A stretch of 64,000 nt of DNA from Bifidobacterium asteroides (GCF_003202695.1 NZ_QGLL01000001.1:248001-312000); one strand, 5' to 3'. Shown: positions 45,391 to 53,915, counted from the first letter of the stretch. Numbers and translations are program-made. The notes: generated from the sequence alone by a model not told the origin.

Positions 45391-46664
45391 TGAGCAAGGC
45401 TGGGGAACCAATTCGTCAGAAAGACGATCGGCCCGTAGTCCTGTCCGTAGAGCATGTGGACAAGGTCTTTCGGCTGCCTACTGAACAGGCCACAGGACTC
45501 AAGCAGGCCTTTATCAACTGGACTCGCGGGATCAAGGGATACAAGGAGCAGCAGGTGCTGCAGGATGTGTCCTTCCAGGTGCATAAGGGTGACTTTTTCG
45601 GCATCGTCGGGCGCAATGGCAGCGGCAAGTCGACCCTGCTCAAGCTGATTTCAGGCATCTACTACCCTGAACGCGGCCATATCTCCTATACGGGCAAGCT
45701 GGTGCCCTTCATCGAATTGGGCGTGGGCTTCAACCCGGAGCTGACAGGCCGCGAGAACGTCTACCTGAACGGAGCCCTGCTGGGATTTACCCCCAGCGAG
45801 GTCGACGCCATGTATGATGACATCGTGGACTTTGCTGAACTGCGCGAGTTCATGGATCAGAAGCTGAAGAACTACTCCAGCGGCATGCAGGTGCGCCTGG
45901 CGTTTTCGGTGGCAATCAAAGCCCAAGGCGACATACTGATCCTGGACGAGGTCCTTGCAGTCGGCGATGAGGCCTTCCAACGCAAATGCGATGATTACTT
46001 CACCGAGGTCAAGAAGGATCCCAACAAGACGGTCATCCTCGTCACCCATGACATGGGTGCCGTAAAGAAGTACTGCGACCGGGCGATTCTGATCAAGGAC
46101 GGCCACGTAGTGATCAATGGCGACAAGGATGATGTCGCCAACCGGTACACCTTGGAGAATCTCAAAGCCCCTGACAAGCAGTCGGACAGCAACAAGCCCG
46201 GAGACGAATATCCGACCGGCCTCAGCGCTGAGGTGCCTCTTCTGCGTGCCTATCCGGTATCCTCCTCGGTCTGCAGGAGTTCGGATACCTTCCGCTTTGA
46301 CGTGGAATACGACTGTGCTGAGTACGACAATCTCTATATGGCCGTTGCCATGCACGATACCCGGCGTGGCGGTATAGCCTATGACACAGGTGCCGATACC
46401 ATACGTCTAAAGGACTGCGGGCATCGGGTAGTGCATTGTTCGGTACCCTTGAACATTTTCAACAATGGCGAATTTCGTCTTGTCGTGTCCCTGCGCGTGC
46501 GAGATGACGCGCAGACGGACAACAATGCTCCCACAAAAATGGTTGCCTTCACCAATGACGAGAACTCCTGCGTCTTTGCCATCAGAGACAAGCGGAACAG
46601 GGAATACGCTTTGCTGAGCGACCGTGGGCTGCAGATCAGTCTTCTGGGCGGCGAATCACTCTAG
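45390..46664 (+). CDS. Polysaccharide ABC exporter ATPase with Wzt-like C-terminal domain
   Basis: A 424-residue protein. Walker A is GRNGSGKST, the signature YSSGMQVRLAFSVAI and Walker B ILILDEVLAVGD, all in the TagH/Wzt style. The C-terminal part (about 270-424: SSDTFRFDVEYDCAEYDN, GEFRLVVSLRVRDD) is a beta-sandwich like the Wzt C-terminal domain that recognises the modified end of the glycan. The exporter may therefore wait for a terminal tag, perhaps added by the LicD branch downstream. The ATG overlaps the permease stop. Confidence 0.9.
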   Translation: MSKAGEPIRQKDDRPVVLSVEHVDKVFRLPTEQATGLKQAFINWTRGIKGYKEQQVLQDVSFQVHKGDFFGIVGRNGSGKSTLLKLISGIYYPERGHISYTGKLVPFIELGVGFNPELTGRENVYLNGALLGFTPSEVDAMYDDIVDFAELREFMDQKLKNYSSGMQVRLAFSVAIKAQGDILILDEVLAVGDEAFQRKCDDYFTEVKKDPNKTVILVTHDMGAVKKYCDRAILIKDGHVVINGDKDDVANRYTLENLKAPDKQSDSNKPGDEYPTGLSAEVPLLRAYPVSSSVCRSSDTFRFDVEYDCAEYDNLYMAVAMHDTRRGGIAYDTGADTIRLKDCGHRVVHCSVPLNIFNNGEFRLVVSLRVRDDAQTDNNAPTKMVAFTNDENSCVFAIRDKRNREYALLSDRGLQISLLGGESL

Positions 46665-46690
46665 TCTGTCAGTTCTTGCAGCACTTTCGA

Positions 46691-46696
46691 TAGAAT
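46691..46696 (+). promoter_or_regulatory. -10-like hexamer before the cytidylyltransferase gene
   Basis: TAGAAT ends 6 nt before the ATG at 46703, with no Shine-Dalgarno. A leaderless start of the ispD-like/SDR/licD/rmlB operon is likely. Confidence 0.5.
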
Positions 46697-46702
46697 TAGG
46701 GC

Positions 46703-47461
46703 ATGAGTCGCGAAAGCCAGGGAAAGAAGAGCATGAATTCCCCAGATGAGCCCACCGTCAGGGTCGTCGCTCTGGTATTGGCCGGTGGGGTTGGCGCCCG
46801 TATGCGTGGACCGGTGCCCAAGCAGTTTCTGGTAGTTCGCAATAAGCCGGTACTGGTCTATACCTTGGAGGCTTTTCAACGAGCAGTGGCTGTCGAGGAT
46901 ATCATTGTCGTATCCCTGCCCGAGTGGACAGGAATCGTTGAGCAGTATGTCAAGGATTGCGGGCTGACCAAGGTCCGGTCCGTCTTGCCTGGAGGCGCCA
47001 GCGGCTTCGAATCCATTCGTTGCGGCCTGCATTATCTGGAGGAGCAGTATTCTCCTGAGGACATCATTTTAATCCATGACGGTGTTCGCCCCTTGTTGAC
47101 TGAAGAAGTGATCAACGCCAACATAGCCGGCGTGGAGAAATACGGCAATGCCGTCACCGTAGTGCCGGCGACCGAGGCCTTGCTTCATACCGATGATGGC
47201 GAGTCAAGTAGCCGAGTTGTTGAGCGCTCTCACATCATGCGAACCCAGACTCCGCAGAGCCTGCGTCTGCGCGATCTTTCACTAATCCATCGTCAGGCTG
47301 ATGAGATGGGCATTCATGATTCAGTCGCTACCTGCACGCTGCTGATCGAAACTGGTCATGTGGTTCATGCGGTAGCTGGGGACAATTCCAATTTCAAGCT
47401 CACTAGTCCCGAGGATGTGGCGCTCTTCGAGGCTTATCTCGATGCAAGGGAAATGGCCTGA
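46703..47461 (+). CDS. IspD/TarI-like cytidylyltransferase
   Basis: A 252-residue nucleotidyltransferase. LVLAGGVGARMRGPVPKQFL is the CTP-binding loop, HDGVRPLLTEEVI the metal site, and MRTQTPQSLRL the substrate region. The fold is shared by IspD (MEP pathway) and TarI/Bcs1 (CDP-ribitol). Because the next genes are an SDR and a LicD phosphotransferase, and no isoprenoid gene is near, a CDP-alditol supply for glycan decoration is favoured over isoprenoid synthesis. It overlaps the SDR gene by 1 bp. Confidence 0.82.
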   Translation: MSRESQGKKSMNSPDEPTVRVVALVLAGGVGARMRGPVPKQFLVVRNKPVLVYTLEAFQRAVAVEDIIVVSLPEWTGIVEQYVKDCGLTKVRSVLPGGASGFESIRCGLHYLEEQYSPEDIILIHDGVRPLLTEEVINANIAGVEKYGNAVTVVPATEALLHTDDGESSSRVVERSHIMRTQTPQSLRLRDLSLIHRQADEMGIHDSVATCTLLIETGHVVHAVAGDNSNFKLTSPEDVALFEAYLDAREMA

Positions 47462-48591
47462 TGACTGAGGGAAGACGAGTTGATGCAGACATTCTGAAAC
47501 AGGATGTGAATGACCTGGCTGATGCTCATCCGGACCTGTGGCGGCAGCTGGATGGCTGCAGAATACTGATGACCGGCGGAACAGGCTTTGTGGGTTCCTT
47601 CATTTTGCATCTGATGGCTGCTTTGCGCCGTCGTCATGGCCTGCATATCGATGTTCTTGCTCTGGTCAGGAGTCGGCAACGTCTGCGAGATGTTTTGGGC
47701 GGCGATTGGGAAGGTCCATGGCTGCAGATCGTGGAGCAGGATATTCGCGCCCCCCTCTGTCTGGAAAACGAAGGGCCGGTGGAGTATTGCATCCATGCCG
47801 CCAGCAATGCCGACCCCGTGGCCTACCAATCCGATCCCTTGGGGACCATGATGACCAATGTGGTTGGGACTGAACAGATCCTGCAATATCTGTCAGGCCT
47901 GGACGCCAAGCCTTCCCGGATTGTTTATCTGTCCAGCGTTGAAGCCTATGGGGGTCATAGCCAGGGGGGGATCCTCACGGAGGAGGATACGGGAAGCTTC
48001 GATCCGGCTGTAGTCCGCAACTGCTATCCAATCAGCAAGTTAGCCGCTGAAAACCTTTGCGCAGGGGCATGTCTGCAGCTCGGTCTTCCTGTGACCGTGG
48101 CGCGCATGGCCTATCTGTATGGGCCAGGTGACCGTCTCGACGATCCCAAGATCGTCACGCTTTTTTTGCGGATGCTTAAGGAGGGCAGGGACATCGAAAT
48201 GCACAGTCCTGGTCTGCAGCGACGCAGTTATTGCTATATCAAGGATGCGGTCTATGGCATCATGCTGCTTCTGCTGCGTGGTCAGGATTGCACATACAAT
48301 ATCGCCAACGGCAGGGAGGCAGTCACCATAGCTGGGGTGGCTCAGCAATTGACACAGCTTTTTGGGCGCCCGGGCGGTCTGGTGCGGCAAGGGCAGCCCA
48401 AGCAGGATGAGCTTGCGCGCTTCTCGCCTCCGGAGGACAATATTCTTGATACTTCCAAAATACGAGCTCTGGGATTTGAGGCGGAGGTCGGGCTGGCGCA
48501 AGGACTGGAACGCACCGGTCGGTATTTCGGCATGCGGCCGGCCATATGGCAGGCCGACAATGTCGCAGTGAAAGGCATGGACAATGAATAG
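47461..48591 (+). CDS. NAD-dependent epimerase/dehydratase-like SDR
   Basis: A 376-residue extended SDR. The Rossmann motif is TGGTGFVGSFI at about residue 39, IHAASNADPVAY follows, the catalytic Ser is in YLSSVEAYGG and the Tyr-Lys pair in NCYPISKLAAE. YLYGPGDRLDDP and RRSYCYIKDAV match sugar-nucleotide epimerases and dehydratases. It sits between the cytidylyltransferase and LicD (8-bp overlap with licD), so it may reduce or modify the sugar that becomes the CDP-linked donor. The exact reaction is unknown. Confidence 0.83.
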   Translation: MTEGRRVDADILKQDVNDLADAHPDLWRQLDGCRILMTGGTGFVGSFILHLMAALRRRHGLHIDVLALVRSRQRLRDVLGGDWEGPWLQIVEQDIRAPLCLENEGPVEYCIHAASNADPVAYQSDPLGTMMTNVVGTEQILQYLSGLDAKPSRIVYLSSVEAYGGHSQGGILTEEDTGSFDPAVVRNCYPISKLAAENLCAGACLQLGLPVTVARMAYLYGPGDRLDDPKIVTLFLRMLKEGRDIEMHSPGLQRRSYCYIKDAVYGIMLLLLRGQDCTYNIANGREAVTIAGVAQQLTQLFGRPGGLVRQGQPKQDELARFSPPEDNILDTSKIRALGFEAEVGLAQGLERTGRYFGMRPAIWQADNVAVKGMDNE

Positions 48592-49732
48592 CCGTCTGAT
48601 CGCCGACATCAAGGGGCGCCTGCCCATTTCCTCACGGTCTTTGCGGGGCTTCCGGGCGCAGGACGATGCCAGATACGCCCAACTCCTTCAGGTGATTGAT
48701 GATCAACAGAAGGCTTTAGGCAAGGCTCAGGAGAGTATCGACCGTCTGGAGAAGCAATGTCGTGGGTTGAATGAGACCCTGGAATACGTCCATGATTCGA
48801 ATAGCGTCATGTATTGGCAGCTGTTCCGGGGAGATCATGAGACGACTGAGCAGGCTCAACTCAGATTCTTTAGAGGGTTGCCCAAGGCCGAAGGTATTCA
48901 TGCGCTCTTCCAGGATGCAGAAGCCAGGCTGTTCGAACTCTTCGATCAGTTTTGCCGGGATCACGAGATCTCCTACTGGGGTACCGGCGGTACAGTGCTG
49001 GGCGCCTTTCGCCAGCGGGATTTCATCCCCTGGGATGACGATATTGACGTCTACATCACTCGTGAGCAGTTGAGCCGATTGGAAAAAGCCGTGCGTGAAG
49101 ATGGCCGTTTCCGCGTCACAGTCGTCTGGGATTGGTATGTGCCATGCAAGCAGATCAGATTCCGGTCTACAGATGAGGCCAACCCCTGCTTCGTTGATCT
49201 TTTTCCGCTGGATTGGGTGTCGGGCGATCCGGAGGATGCATGGCGGGTCTGCACCCAGGAGCGTGTGCAGTATGTCCAGGAAATCCGCAGACAATACGCG
49301 AGTTCCTCCTGGAGCCGGGATATTTATATTTCCGGCGCAGATCCTCTGATACCCGCCTTGGAATCCGACCTGCACGCACACTTGGAGGATCTGGCGGCTC
49401 GCGTATCCATCCTGCCCACGGCTGATGGGGCTACAGGATTGGTCAGGGGCATTGAGAACATCGACGAGGTGCGCCCGTCCGGCCCCTACTTGACCGGTGA
49501 CTGGACCGGTTCAACGACTCTGCCTTTCCGTGGAATCGCTGTTCCGGTGCCCAGCAATTATCGTGAGTACCTGAGTAAGGCCTATGGCGATTACATGGCT
49601 CTGCCGCGTGACATGCATTCTCATGAGCATGTCGCTGATGACTACATTGCCTCGCCCGAAGCGGTGCAAGCCATGCGTCGGATGCTTTCGGATGATGGGG
49701 AACGGACCCCTGACTATGAAGAACGAAAGTAA
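48584..49732 (+). CDS. LicD family phosphotransferase
   Basis: A 382-residue protein. Residues about 30-75 are a predicted coiled coil. The LicD domain begins with EISYWGTGGTVLGAFRQRDF and the acidic motif IPWDDDIDVYI, then VDLFPLDWV, and later DMHSHEHV. The family (LicD, fukutin, FKRP) moves phosphocholine, phosphoribitol or related groups from CDP donors onto sugars. With the adjacent cytidylyltransferase, a CDP-alditol donor is likely. It has no clear membrane segment, so it acts inside the cell before export. Confidence 0.87.
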   Translation: MNSRLIADIKGRLPISSRSLRGFRAQDDARYAQLLQVIDDQQKALGKAQESIDRLEKQCRGLNETLEYVHDSNSVMYWQLFRGDHETTEQAQLRFFRGLPKAEGIHALFQDAEARLFELFDQFCRDHEISYWGTGGTVLGAFRQRDFIPWDDDIDVYITREQLSRLEKAVREDGRFRVTVVWDWYVPCKQIRFRSTDEANPCFVDLFPLDWVSGDPEDAWRVCTQERVQYVQEIRRQYASSSWSRDIYISGADPLIPALESDLHAHLEDLAARVSILPTADGATGLVRGIENIDEVRPSGPYLTGDWTGSTTLPFRGIAVPVPSNYREYLSKAYGDYMALPRDMHSHEHVADDYIASPEAVQAMRRMLSDDGERTPDYEERK

Positions 49733-50789
49733 GGCATCCGGGCTTCGTTCGGGCAGTGTTGAGGACCATGAGTCAGCTGGGCCTTCATGCCTGATGGTTA
49801 CGGGGGGTGCCGGGTTCATCGGCACGAATTTTGTGCGTTATGTGCTGGCGCACCATCCCGACACGCACATCGTAGTGTACGATCTGCTCACCTATGCAGC
49901 CAAAATAGATAACCTTCATGGCCTTATTCCCGATCGGATCGACATGGTCCACGCCGATATCTGCGATGTCGAATCCGTGGATCGCGCCATCCGCCAGTAT
50001 CATGTCGATGCCATCGTCCATTTTGCGGCTGAGTCGCACAACGACAACTCCATCCAGGATCCGGAGCCCTTCATCAGGACCAATCTCTATGGCACCTATG
50101 TTCTGCTGGAAGCAGCCCGTCGCCACGATCTTCGCTTTCATCAGGTATCCACTGACGAGGTTTTCGGTGATCTCGACTTCGGTGATCCGCGCCGCTTCAC
50201 TGAAACCAGTCCCTACCGGCCCTCGAGTCCATATTCGGCAACCAAGGCTGGGGCGGATCATCTGGCGCGTGCCTGGTGGCGCACCTATGGAACCCGGGTG
50301 ACCATATCCAACTGCTCCAATAACTACGGTCCCTATCAGCACATCGAGAAATTCATTCCGCGGCAGATCACCAACATCCTGTCCGGAATCCGTCCGCGAA
50401 TTTACGGCCAGGGTCGAGCGATCCGGGATTGGATCCATGTAGAGGATGATTGCCGGGCCATTTGGAGCATCCTGGTCCATGGCACGCCGGGCTCAACCTA
50501 CCTCATCGGCGCGGATGGCGAGTTGAGCAACATGGAAGTGCTCAGGATGATCCTGCATCTTATGGGCCGCGGGGCCGACGAGTTCGATTTGGTGGCAGAC
50601 CGGCCTGGAGGAGACCGTAGATATGCCATTGATGCGGGAAAGATACGTCGGGATCTCGGTTGGCGGCCTCTGCATCGGGACTTCGAGCAGGGTCTGTCTG
50701 AGACGATCGCCTGGTATAGCCGTCACCGCAAGTGGTGGGAAGGTGATAAGCAGGCTGTAGAGGCTCGCTATCGGAAGCAGGGACACTGA
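49716..50789 (+). CDS. rmlB: dTDP-glucose 4,6-dehydratase
   Basis: A 357-residue extended SDR that makes dTDP-4-keto-6-deoxyglucose, the step toward dTDP-rhamnose. Visible are VTGGAGFIGTNFVR, DLLTYAAKIDNL, FAAESHNDNSI, STDEVFGDL, and the catalytic YSATKAG. NCSNNYGPYQHIEKFIPR and RDWIHVEDDCRAI complete the RmlB signature. The start chosen (MKNESKASG) overlaps licD by 17 bp. rmlA, rmlC and rmlD are not in the window. It would feed the rhamnosyl-type GT2 enzymes. Confidence 0.9.
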   Translation: MKNESKASGLRSGSVEDHESAGPSCLMVTGGAGFIGTNFVRYVLAHHPDTHIVVYDLLTYAAKIDNLHGLIPDRIDMVHADICDVESVDRAIRQYHVDAIVHFAAESHNDNSIQDPEPFIRTNLYGTYVLLEAARRHDLRFHQVSTDEVFGDLDFGDPRRFTETSPYRPSSPYSATKAGADHLARAWWRTYGTRVTISNCSNNYGPYQHIEKFIPRQITNILSGIRPRIYGQGRAIRDWIHVEDDCRAIWSILVHGTPGSTYLIGADGELSNMEVLRMILHLMGRGADEFDLVADRPGGDRRYAIDAGKIRRDLGWRPLHRDFEQGLSETIAWYSRHRKWWEGDKQAVEARYRKQGH

Positions 50790-50866
50790 TACTTGTGGCT
50801 GTACCACCCTTGGATGTAAACTAGGTGGGTTCCCGTCGTGGTCAGAGGATCGTTCTGCCATGATTG

Positions 50867-50928
50867 GGGTGCAATACACCCTCCTGTCACGGAAGGTCCG
50901 TGACCTGTAAGTCCAAAGGAGGTGGGTG
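50867..50928 (+). promoter_or_regulatory. rpsF leader with alternative Shine-Dalgarno-sequestering structure
   Basis: CCTCC (50880-50884) can pair with the Shine-Dalgarno core GGAGG (50918-50922), extended by CAC/GTG. A nested hairpin GTCACGGA-AGG-TCCGTGAC (50886-50904) would sit on top. A competing stem GGGTG/CACCC (50867-50871 with 50877-50881) would free the site. Many bacteria carry an S6:S18-binding leader here; a match to that motif is inferred from position. Confidence 0.5.
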
Positions 50929-51225
50929 ATGTCTGCGCATAAGTATGAATTGATGTTCATCGCCGATCCGGCCATGGATGAGCGCTCGCTGAAGAAGCTG
51001 ACCGACCAGTATCTCGAGGTGGTCACCAAGGAAGGCGGCTCTGTCGACAGCATCGACGTCTGGGGCCGTCGCAAGCTGGCATATGAGATCGACAAGCACA
51101 AGGAAGGCAACTACGTGGTGGTCGAGTACACCTGCGAGCCTTCCGCCAGCGCTGAGCTTGATCGTGTGCTCAACCTGAACGAGTCCGTCATCCGCACCAA
51201 GATTCTTCGCAAGGATGACAAGTAG
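50929..51225 (+). CDS. rpsF: 30S ribosomal protein S6
   Basis: A 98-residue S6 of normal length. YELMFIADPAMDE opens the first strand and DVWGRRKLAYEIDKHKEGNY is the conserved centre. GGAGG with a 6-nt spacer fixes the ATG at 50929. It binds 16S rRNA as a pair with S18 and heads the rpsF-ssb-rpsR-rplI operon, the usual order. No C-terminal glutamate tail is present. Confidence 0.97.
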   Translation: MSAHKYELMFIADPAMDERSLKKLTDQYLEVVTKEGGSVDSIDVWGRRKLAYEIDKHKEGNYVVVEYTCEPSASAELDRVLNLNESVIRTKILRKDDK

Positions 51226-51352
51226 GCAAACAGCAGGAGGGCGCCGAATCGTCGGCTGACATCCGGCCCTCGGGTCAAAAGGTCCGAAGGCGCTGGGATC
51301 CGCCCCTCAGGAGGCCCATCCCCAAGTCCTCATCCCAAGGAAAGGTCGTGAC

Positions 51353-51970
51353 ATGGCAGGAGATACATACATCACCGTGGTGGGCAATCTCACTGCGGAT
51401 CCGGAGGTGCGTACGACCTCCAACGGAGGCACGGTGGCCGACCTGACCATCGCGTCCACGCCCAGGCAGTTCAACAGGAACTCAGGGCAGTGGGAGAACG
51501 GCGACTCGCTCTTCCTGCGTTGCTCGGCCTGGGACTCCACCTACAGTCCCATGGCCTCCAATATTCAGGCCAGCCTGGCCAAGGGCATGAGGGTGATCGC
51601 CCAGGGTCGTCTGGTGCAGCGTTCCTATCAGGATCGTGAGGGCAACAACCGCACGGTCGTGGAGTTGCGTCTGGACGAGATAGGACCTGCGCTGACGCGA
51701 AACACCGCTCAGGTCACCAGGAACACCAATGTTGACGGCGGATCCCGTGGCGGTTTCGCAGGCTCCAGCAACGGTGGCTACCAGGGCGGGGCTTCCTACC
51801 AGGGCGGTGGTGCCGGTGCGGCATCGGCTCCTATGGGCCGTCAGCAGCCAGCACAGAGCCAGCAGGCCCCTGCTCAGGATCCTTGGTCATCGACCGGGTC
51901 CGGCGATTCCTTTGGATCCTTCGGGTCCACCGGCGAGTTCGGCGGTTCCGGGGACGAACCTGAATTCTGA
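51353..51970 (+). CDS. ssb: Single-stranded DNA-binding protein
   Basis: A 205-residue SSB with an N-terminal OB fold (ITVVGNLTADPEVRTTSNGG through LRLDEIGPAL, about 1-120), followed by a Gly/Gln/Ser-rich linker. The acidic tip reads DEPEF, whereas most SSB tails end in D-D-x-P-F; here the proline next to the final Phe is replaced by Glu with Pro one place earlier. It covers single-stranded DNA in replication and repair. It lies between rpsF and rpsR. Confidence 0.96.
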   Translation: MAGDTYITVVGNLTADPEVRTTSNGGTVADLTIASTPRQFNRNSGQWENGDSLFLRCSAWDSTYSPMASNIQASLAKGMRVIAQGRLVQRSYQDREGNNRTVVELRLDEIGPALTRNTAQVTRNTNVDGGSRGGFAGSSNGGYQGGASYQGGGAGAASAPMGRQQPAQSQQAPAQDPWSSTGSGDSFGSFGSTGEFGGSGDEPEF

Positions 51971-52006
51971 AGTTTCATAGCGTCATCAGTTATTTAAGGA
52001 GTATCA

Positions 52007-52255
52007 ATGTCACGTAAAAGGCCGCAACCGCCGGTCAAGCCCTTCAAGAAGAAGCCGAATCCTCTGAGGGCCGCCAAGATTCATACCATCGATTACAAGG
52101 ACGTGGCTCTGCTGCGCAAGTTCATCTCGGACCGCGGCAAGATCCGTTCCCGCCGCATCACCGGCGTCACCGTCCAGGAGCAGCGCGAGATTTCCAAGGC
52201 TATCAAGAACGCCCGCGAGATGGCCCTGCTGCCCTACGCCACCAACGGTCGCTGA
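52007..52255 (+). CDS. rpsR: 30S ribosomal protein S18
   Basis: An 82-residue S18. A basic, Pro/Lys-rich start leads to [26 protein letters not shown], the core that contacts S6 and rRNA. No zinc cysteines are present, so it is the Cys-minus form. AAGGAG precedes the ATG. It lies between ssb and rplI (14-bp gap). Confidence 0.97.
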   Translation: MSRKRPQPPVKPFKKKPNPLRAAKIHTIDYKDVALLRKFISDRGKIRSRRITGVTVQEQREISKAIKNAREMALLPYATNGR

Positions 52256-52269
52256 GGGAGGTCAGAATT

Positions 52270-52719
52270 ATGGCAAAGGAAACCAAGGTTATTCTGACTG
52301 ATACCGTGACCGATCTGGGTCACAAGGGCGACGTTGTCGCGGTCAAGCCCGGTTATGCACGCAACTTTCTGATCCCCCAGGGACTGGCCTTCGCCTGGTC
52401 CAAGGGCGCTGCCGCGCAGATCGAGTCCCTGCAGCGGGCCCGTCGCGCCAAGTCCATGGCCACCCGTGAGGATGCCGTGGCTGCCAAGGCTGCCATCGAT
52501 GGACAGACCGTCGAAATCTCAGCCAAGGTGTCCGATTCAGGCAAGCTCTTCGGCGGCATCTCCAGTGATGCCATCGCCCAGGCTCTTCGTCCCCTGGCCG
52601 ACGTGGATCCCCGCACCATCTCCGTGGAGACCATCAAGACCACCGGCGCGTTCCCGGCCACCGTAGCCCTGCATCCCGAGATCTCGGCCGCTTTTACGGT
52701 CAAGGTCGTCGCGGAGTAG
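52270..52719 (+). CDS. rplI: 50S ribosomal protein L9
   Basis: A 149-residue L9 of full length. The N-terminal domain has [20 protein letters not shown], then the long connecting helix and the C-terminal domain ([16 protein letters not shown]). GGGAGG lies just upstream of the ATG. It is the last gene of the operon and binds 23S rRNA near the L1 stalk. Confidence 0.97.
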   Translation: MAKETKVILTDTVTDLGHKGDVVAVKPGYARNFLIPQGLAFAWSKGAAAQIESLQRARRAKSMATREDAVAAKAAIDGQTVEISAKVSDSGKLFGGISSDAIAQALRPLADVDPRTISVETIKTTGAFPATVALHPEISAAFTVKVVAE

Positions 52720-52805
52720 CAAATCAGGGTCGGCGTTCGTTTTCAATTCGCCGATCCTGATCATCCCGTAACGATCCTTTTTGCAATAGGGATCCGGGCT
52801 TAAGC

Positions 52806-52848
52806 AGGAGGCCTTCCCGCAGCGGATAAATGCGCGGGAAGGCCTCCT
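52806..52848. terminator. Strong hairpin terminator after rplI
   Basis: AGGAGGCCTTCCCGC pairs exactly with its complement at 52834-52848 through 15 bp around a 13-nt loop. It lies between rplI and the convergent tautomerase gene and can serve both. Confidence 0.8.
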
Positions 52849-52871
52849 TATGCGTTACTGGCGGCTGCTCA

Positions 52872-53219
52872 CTAGAAGTTGCCGCCGTTCCAACCCCAAT
52901 CAGTAGTGGCCGTGTAACGGATGTAGGTGCGGTCCTTGGGGATGGACAGCTCTGATTCCAGGGTATCCATGATGGCCTTGGTCAGGCTTTCCCAAGCGGA
53001 CTTGGGGACGTCGCTGCCGAAGACGTTGACTTCCACGTAGGCGGCAGGCTTGCTGTCGTCGCCGCCGAAGTAGATGGGCATGTCCGACTCGAAGGGGCAC
53101 ATGAGCCAGCCTTCGGACTTGCCGGGAACAGCGCTGATGGCCTTGCCATAGGCGGTCTTGATCCGTTCGCGCTGCTCAGCGGTGATGGGCGTGCTTACAT
53201 GAGTGTGGATAACGGGCAT
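52872..53219 (-). CDS. MIF-like tautomerase family protein
   Basis: A 115-residue protein, full length for the macrophage-migration-inhibitory-factor-like group. After Met removal Pro2 is the N-terminal catalytic base (MPVIHTHVS). GKSEGWLMCPFES and the ending DWGWNGGNF line up with the MIF core and its GWN motif. Such trimeric enzymes tautomerise phenylpyruvate-type keto acids. GGAAAG precedes the ATG. It is monocistronic. Its cellular substrate is unknown. Confidence 0.8.
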   Translation of the reverse strand: MPVIHTHVSTPITAEQRERIKTAYGKAISAVPGKSEGWLMCPFESDMPIYFGGDDSKPAAYVEVNVFGSDVPKSAWESLTKAIMDTLESELSIPKDRTYIRYTATTDWGWNGGNF

Positions 53220-53330
53220 GGTGCTTCCTTTCCGGTCCGTCCGGCATGACCAATAAGGGCGATTTGGCCCGTCCGGCGGATAGCCACTATATTGCCATAT
53301 CCATAGTAGCTTCGGCCGGGTCGATGGAGG

Positions 53331-53837
53331 TCAGCGCCAGCCGAAGGGACGATGACTCAGGGACCAGACCCCCAGACGGTGGGCTACCGAACGCGGATTG
53401 ACTGGTTTGCCCGGCGCCGGTGCGTCCAGCAGCCACTTGCGGATCAGGAAGTTCCAGATGGCCACCACCACGGTGGCTGTGATCTTGGCGACGTTGGAGT
53501 AGAGCAGGTAGCGGGCATGCATGGTGGTAATGGCATCCGGTGGCAGCATGGCAGTGCCCATCCACAGGATCGCCTCGTTGATCCCCAGGCCGATTATCGA
53601 AGAGACCAGGAAGACCGCCATCTCCATCCACCGGGCCATGTCCTCACGATGCTTGAAAACGTAGCGCATGCTGGCCAGATAGTTGAAGACCAGTGAGATC
53701 AGGAAGGAGATAGCCCCGGCCAGGACGTTGTTCAGGTGCGGTCCCATGATCAGCAGGTTCATGATGCCGATGTCGATCAGGAAGGCGATGATGCCCACGA
53801 TGCCGAATTTGAGCAGCTGCCCGATTAATCTACGCAC
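53331..53837 (-). CDS. GtrA family membrane protein
   Basis: A 168-residue protein with four membrane helices: LLKFGIVGIIAFLIDIGIMN, SFLISLVFNYLASMRYVFKH, the segment after WMEMAVFL, and the last before FLIRKWLLD. This is the GtrA/DPMS3 pattern that flips or aids transfer of polyprenyl-phosphate sugars. It begins with GTG at 53837; an AGGAGG further upstream is too distant to serve it. It may supply a lipid-linked sugar to the surface glycan enzymes of the neighbouring locus. Confidence 0.85.
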   Translation of the reverse strand: MRRLIGQLLKFGIVGIIAFLIDIGIMNLLIMGPHLNNVLAGAISFLISLVFNYLASMRYVFKHREDMARWMEMAVFLVSSIIGLGINEAILWMGTAMLPPDAITTMHARYLLYSNVAKITATVVVAIWNFLIRKWLLDAPAPGKPVNPRSVAHRLGVWSLSHRPFGWR

Positions 53838-53915
53838 GGTAGCCTATTCAATCATTCCTCCTGTGTTGGCAGGGTGCTGTGGGCACCTTGTGCGCAAAAG
53901 CCTTACGTTACGCCC

